DNA of 64,000 bases from Sphingomonas mali NBRC 15500 (GTDB lineage Bacteria; Pseudomonadota; Alphaproteobacteria; Sphingomonadales; Sphingomonadaceae). Below are positions 60,315-64,000 of this stretch, one piece after another (position 1 is the stretch's first letter; every line of letters begins with the position of its first letter). The notes beneath the pieces were generated by a model, which saw nothing but the letters and a program-made list of their open reading frames with translations, searched no databases and had not been told where the DNA came from. The DNA lies in NCBI RefSeq assembly GCF_001598415.1, contig NZ_BCYX01000017.1, forward strand, positions 35,239 through 99,238, in the 5' to 3' direction. The position numbers were made by a program, and so were the translations under genes.

Positions 60315-61625
60315 TCAATCGAGCCTTTCACTCGGCCGCCAGCGCGAGACGCGATCGCTGGTAGGCATCTCGACCGTTTCCCCTGGCGTCGTTTCGACCC
60401 CCGCCCACAACCGTGCGATCACGTCGCGGTCGAGCTTATCGCTCTCCTGAAGCAGATGCACGCACAGCGCGGGCCAATCATGCGCTCCCCAATCGGTGGC
60501 ATTCTCCGCGCGGATGACGGTCTTGCACGCGTCGTCATCGGCCAGAATGATGTCGCGTGGATCGACCAGGCTGTTCGCGGCGGTGTCGTAGAAGACGCGC
60601 AGGCGGGGCCGACTCGCGCGGCGGCCATTGGACAATATGATCGCCAAACGCTGCGAGCGCAGGCGGACGACCATGCCGACCGGGAACACCGCGATGCTCT
60701 GGTAGAAGGTGAACAACAGATCGCGATCGAACTGGCCGTTCCAGCCATGCATCGCGGTAACCGCCTCGATCGGCGACCACGCGTCCTTGTACGCGCGATC
60801 CGACGTCAGCGCGTCATAGACGTCGCAGATCGCGCCCATCCGCGCCGCCAGGCTGATCTCTCCACCCTTCAGCCCGAACGGATAACCGGTGCCGTCGATC
60901 TTTTCGTGATGATGGCGGCAGACGTCGATCGCGGTAGCGGGAATGGCCTCCGCCCGACCGAGGATCGCGCAGCCGCGTTCGGGATGGAGCCGTGCGATGG
61001 CGAATTCCTCATCGGTCAGCCGGCCGGGCTTGTTGAGGATTTCGGACGGCACGTCCATCTTGCCGATGTCGTGCACCAGTCCCGCCAGGCCGAATTCGCG
61101 CACGGTCTCATCGGGCAACCCCAGATGACGGGCGAAATTGACCATCAGCGCGCACACCGCGACCGAATGCAGATAGCTATAGTCGTCCTTGGACTTGAGC
61201 CGGACGATGCTGATCAGGGCATAAGCGTTGCGCTGCACCGATCCCGAAATCTCGTCGACGACCGCGGCGACCTGTTCGGAGTCGATCGCCTTGCCCAACC
61301 GGGCACCCTCAAAAACGCCGCGGATGATTTCCCTGGTCCGCGCGACGATGTCGGCGGCGCGCTCGCGCTCGGCAGTGATGCCAGTGGGGCCGCTTGCGAC
61401 TACGGGTTCGGTGATGATGATCGGTTCCGGCTCTTCGATCGGCGCGAGTCCCCGCGTGGTGTCGATGGTCACAAAGGCGATGTCGGCGTCGCGCAGGGCG
61501 GCAATATCGCTGTCCGATCGCAGCAGGAACCGCCGGCGCCAGAAGGGATGGCTGAGCCACGAGCCCTCGATGGCGTGGAGGAACATGCCCGGCCGAAGCA
61601 AAGAGAGCGGGACGCGACGCAGCAT
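60315..61625 (-). CDS. HD-GYP cyclic-di-GMP phosphodiesterase with DUF3391
   Basis: A 436-residue cytoplasmic protein. Residues 1 to about 130 match DUF3391 (LRPGMFLHAIEGSWLSHPFWRRRFLL). The HD-GYP domain follows with His153, HDIGK at 185-189, LHPERG near 213-218, HHHE at 238-241, GTGYP at 245-249 and CDVYDALTSDR at 267-277; all expected metal and GYP residues are present, so it should hydrolyse c-di-GMP. No membrane helix or receiver domain. Confidence 0.93.
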   Translation of the reverse strand: MLRRVPLSLLRPGMFLHAIEGSWLSHPFWRRRFLLRSDSDIAALRDADIAFVTIDTTRGLAPIEEPEPIIITEPVVASGPTGITAERERAADIVARTREIIRGVFEGARLGKAIDSEQVAAVVDEISGSVQRNAYALISIVRLKSKDDYSYLHSVAVCALMVNFARHLGLPDETVREFGLAGLVHDIGKMDVPSEILNKPGRLTDEEFAIARLHPERGCAILGRAEAIPATAIDVCRHHHEKIDGTGYPFGLKGGEISLAARMGAICDVYDALTSDRAYKDAWSPIEAVTAMHGWNGQFDRDLLFTFYQSIAVFPVGMVVRLRSQRLAIILSNGRRASRPRLRVFYDTAANSLVDPRDIILADDDACKTVIRAENATDWGAHDWPALCVHLLQESDKLDRDVIARLWAGVETTPGETVEMPTSDRVSRWRPSERLD

Positions 61626-61774
61626 CCTTGAGCATATAATAGACAGCGGTTGACAACTTACTACTTTCGCTGTGTTTTTTAACGAGAGTTATAGTCGGTC
61701 GTCGGGCTGCCCTTCGATAGGGTCGAGCCCGAAACGCGCCAGGAACAAGCCGCGCGCCGCGGCGTAGGACGCAT

Positions 61775-62482
61775 ATGGCCGAGGAACAGCCGCAGGATCC
61801 GCAGCCGATGACCCGTAGCAAAGCGATCGCCTATGCGGTCTCGCTGCCGATGTCGTTGTTCCTGCTCATTTTCCTTCCCGCCGGCGATATCGGTTGGATA
61901 CCCGGCTGGATTTTCGTTGCGGCGCTGGTCATCGCCTTCGGGGCGTCCGGTCTGGCGATCGCTAAGGTCAACCCGATCATCTTTCGCGCCCGCAGCAGGT
62001 TCCAGCCGGGTACCGAGCGCTGGGACCTGCCGCTGGTCGCCGTGATTCTGGCGGCGATGACCGTGACCATCCCGATCGCGAGCTTCGATGCGCGACGGGC
62101 GCATTGGTCGCATGTGCCGCTGTGGCTGATCGTGATCGGCTATGTCGCCTTGCTCGGCGGGATCGCGATCACCGCCTGGGCACAAGCGGTCAATCCGTTC
62201 TTCGAGCCCGGCGTGCGTATCCAGTCGGAACGGCACCAGCGCGTGGTCGACTCGGGCCCTTATGGATTTGTCCGGCACCCGGGTTACAGCGCGGCGGTGG
62301 CGATGTTCTTGGGGATCTCGCTGGCGCTGGCCTCATGGTGGGGATTGGTGCCGGCTGCGATCGCGTCGATCCTGCTTGCCGTCCGCACCGCATGGGAAGA
62401 TCGGCTGCTCCACGAGAAGCTGCCCGGCTATCGCGAATATGCCGGCCGCGTACGCGCAAGGCTTGTGCCCGGCATCTGGTGA
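61775..62482 (+). CDS. ICMT/PEMT-like membrane methyltransferase
   Basis: A 235-residue protein with about five membrane helices (AVSLPMSLFLLIFLPAGDIGW, LIVIGYVALLGGIAITAWAQA and others). The C-terminal cytoplasmic part has GPYGFVRHPGYSAAVAMFLG and YREYAGRVRARLVPGIW, the conserved SAM-binding pattern of isoprenylcysteine carboxyl methyltransferase and phospholipid N-methyltransferase relatives. The substrate in bacteria is unknown. It precedes fumC by 40 bp. Confidence 0.85.
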   Translation: MAEEQPQDPQPMTRSKAIAYAVSLPMSLFLLIFLPAGDIGWIPGWIFVAALVIAFGASGLAIAKVNPIIFRARSRFQPGTERWDLPLVAVILAAMTVTIPIASFDARRAHWSHVPLWLIVIGYVALLGGIAITAWAQAVNPFFEPGVRIQSERHQRVVDSGPYGFVRHPGYSAAVAMFLGISLALASWWGLVPAAIASILLAVRTAWEDRLLHEKLPGYREYAGRVRARLVPGIW

Positions 62483-62522
62483 CGCCAAGTCGGGCATGTC
62501 CGCCCGATGAGGAGCCTGCGCG

Positions 62523-63914
62523 ATGACCGAAACCCGCACCGAAACCGATTCGATCGGCGCGATCGAGGTGCCGGCGGACGCCTATTGGGGCGCGCAGACG
62601 CAGCGATCGATCGAGAATTTCCCATTCGGCGAGCGCGAGCGCATGCCGATCGCGATCGTCCACGCGCTGGCGCTGGTGAAGCAGGCCGCGGCGCGGGTGA
62701 ACCGTAAACACGGTCTGGCGGCGGAAAAGGCCGATACGATCGAGGCGGCGGCGGCGGAAGTGGTCGCGGGCAAGCTCGACGACCAATTCCCGCTGGTCAT
62801 CTGGCAGACCGGCAGTGGCACGCAATCGAACATGAACGTCAACGAGGTGATCGCCGGCCGCGCCAACGAGCTACTGACCGGCAAGCGTGGCGGCAAGGCG
62901 CCGGTGCACCCTAATGACGACGTCAATATGAGCCAGTCGTCGAACGACAGCTTTCCGACCGCCCTCCATGTCGCGGCGGCGCTCGCGGCGACGCGGCGGC
63001 TGGTGCCGGCGATCGAGCGGCTGGAGGCGGCCTTGCTCGCCAAGACCCAGGCATGGCAGGATATCGTCAAGATCGGCCGCACGCATCTGCAGGACGCGAC
63101 GCCGCTCACGCTCGGCGACGAGTTTTCGGGCTATTATGCGCAAGTGCGGCTGGCACGGACGCGGCTGGTGCCGCTGATCGAACATGGCCTGTCCAAGCTC
63201 GCGCAGGGCGGCACCGCGGTGGGGACGGGGCTCAATGCGCCGAAGGATTTCGGCCCGGCGATCGCCGCCGAATTGTCCGCGCTGACCGGCTTCGCGTTCG
63301 AGACCGCGCCGAACAAGTTCGAGGCGCTGGCGTCGAACGACACGTTGGTCGATTTCTCTGGACGGTTGAACAGCCTCGCGGTGGCGCTGACCAAGATTGC
63401 CAACGACATTCGCCTGCTCGGCTCGGGTCCGCGTTCGGGGATAGGCGAACTGGTTCTGCCGGCGAACGAGCCGGGCAGCTCGATCATGCCGGGCAAGGTC
63501 AACCCGACCCAGTGCGAGATGCTGACGATGGTCGCGGCGCAAGTGATCGGCAATCACCAGGCAGTGACCGTCGGCGGGATGCAGGGGCATCTCGAACTCA
63601 ACGTGTTCAAGCCGATGATCGGGGCGGCGGTGCTGCGCTCGATCGACCTGCTGGCGGTCGGGATGGAGAGCTTTGCCGAGCGCTGTGTCGAGGGCCTCGA
63701 ACCCGACCGGCGGCGAATCGCCGAACTGGTCGATCGCTCGCTGATGCTGGTGACCGCGCTCGCGCCCGAGATCGGGTACGACAATGCGGCGAAGATCGCC
63801 AAACATGCGCACCAGGAGGGGATGACGCTGAAGGAAGCGGGGCTCGATCTGGGGCTGGTCGATGAAGCGACGTTCGACCGCGTGGTGCGGGCGGAGGATA
63901 TGGTAGGGCGGTAG
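62523..63914 (+). CDS. fumC: Fumarate hydratase class II
   Basis: A 463-residue tetrameric TCA enzyme of the fumarase/aspartase superfamily. SIGAIEVPADAYWGAQTQRSIENFP near the start, QTGSGTQSNMNVNEVI with active-site Thr/Ser, HPNDDVNMSQSSNDSFPTA with the B-site His, the signature GSSIMPGKVNPTQCEM near 317-332, and a full C-terminal helical domain. Aspartate ammonia-lyase is the alternative, but motifs favour FumC. GAGGAG precedes the ATG. Confidence 0.96.
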   Translation: MTETRTETDSIGAIEVPADAYWGAQTQRSIENFPFGERERMPIAIVHALALVKQAAARVNRKHGLAAEKADTIEAAAAEVVAGKLDDQFPLVIWQTGSGTQSNMNVNEVIAGRANELLTGKRGGKAPVHPNDDVNMSQSSNDSFPTALHVAAALAATRRLVPAIERLEAALLAKTQAWQDIVKIGRTHLQDATPLTLGDEFSGYYAQVRLARTRLVPLIEHGLSKLAQGGTAVGTGLNAPKDFGPAIAAELSALTGFAFETAPNKFEALASNDTLVDFSGRLNSLAVALTKIANDIRLLGSGPRSGIGELVLPANEPGSSIMPGKVNPTQCEMLTMVAAQVIGNHQAVTVGGMQGHLELNVFKPMIGAAVLRSIDLLAVGMESFAERCVEGLEPDRRRIAELVDRSLMLVTALAPEIGYDNAAKIAKHAHQEGMTLKEAGLDLGLVDEATFDRVVRAEDMVGR

Positions 63915-63924
63915 TTTCAATAAG

Positions 63925-63957
63925 CCCCTCCCCTTCAGGGGAGGGGTAAGGGGTGGG
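63925..63957. repeat. GC-rich palindrome after fumC
   Basis: GCCCCTCCCCttcaGGGGAGGGG followed by taaggggtggggg, the same family as at 8315-8416. Only one half is seen before the window ends; the last nine bases are a run of C. Confidence 0.75.
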
Positions 63958-64000
63958 GGATGCCTCGCAGAGAAGGTCGTCTGCCGCACTGCCCCCCCCC

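Noticed and set aside
6895..63957. CRISPR arrays in the repeat-rich gaps
   Set aside because: Repeats are palindromic and dispersed, not direct and regularly spaced, and no cas gene is present.

Overview
The window reads as chromosomal DNA of an alphaproteobacterium of the Sphingomonas group. GC is high throughout, genes are densely packed with many 4-bp ATGA, GTGA or TTGA stop/start overlaps, and the family types fit sphingomonads (a TorF-like porin, a DUF2147 protein, the short alphaproteobacterial SspB, a CYP153-type P450, an HslV with a short propeptide). I see no phage, integron, CRISPR array, IS transposase, rRNA or tRNA gene.

Layout. 0-8.3 kb: a ferredoxin fragment, an AlkA-type DNA glycosylase, MTA phosphorylase (mtnP), an NRAMP metal transporter, a YIP1 membrane protein and the hslVU protease pair. 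8.4-15.4 kb: a minus-strand block with two tandem secreted paralogues, glyoxalases I and II around a nitronate monooxygenase, a TPR protein, two alpha/beta hydrolases, and a small XRE regulator/membrane protein pair with its probable operator. 15.6-21.5 kb: an Mpl-like Mur ligase divergent from an LD-carboxypeptidase (peptidoglycan recycling), then a LysR/SDR divergent pair. 21.6-26.1 kb: thrS behind a threonine-rich leader peptide, a porin, and infC with an apparent AUC start. 26.1-36.9 kb: bioADF, a VOC protein, glnD, three DNA-binding-type proteins and mutS. 37-45.6 kb: malic enzyme, a retropepsin-like protease, SDRs, an acyl-CoA dehydrogenase, a GPH-type transporter and a CHAP amidase-like protein. 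45.7-55 kb: msrB, CYP153-type P450, a NatAB-type ABC exporter, queG, an EI24 protein, adenosine kinase and an amino-acid permease. 55-59.6 kb: a histidine operon (hisB, yciI-like, hisH, hisA, hisF, small anchor protein, hisE) followed by hinT. 59.7-64 kb: sspB, an HD-GYP phosphodiesterase, an ICMT-like methyltransferase and fumC.

The most unusual signal is in the intergenic DNA. Nearly every gap over about 90 bp is filled with palindromic units. Some are dispersed families of paired hairpins (REP/BIME-like). Others share geometry and unpaired bases while the stem sequences differ by compensatory change: the Y-shaped units at 40075-40132 and 51010-51071, and the units at about 25954-26005 and 60208-60265. 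A 267-bp block with 22-bp perfect terminal inverted repeats exactly fills the hisE-hinT gap. The thrS leader, with six consecutive Thr codons and a downstream hairpin, is the clearest regulatory system in the window.

All functional calls come from reading translated sequence and motifs. No database search was run, and structures were found by eye without energy calculation.
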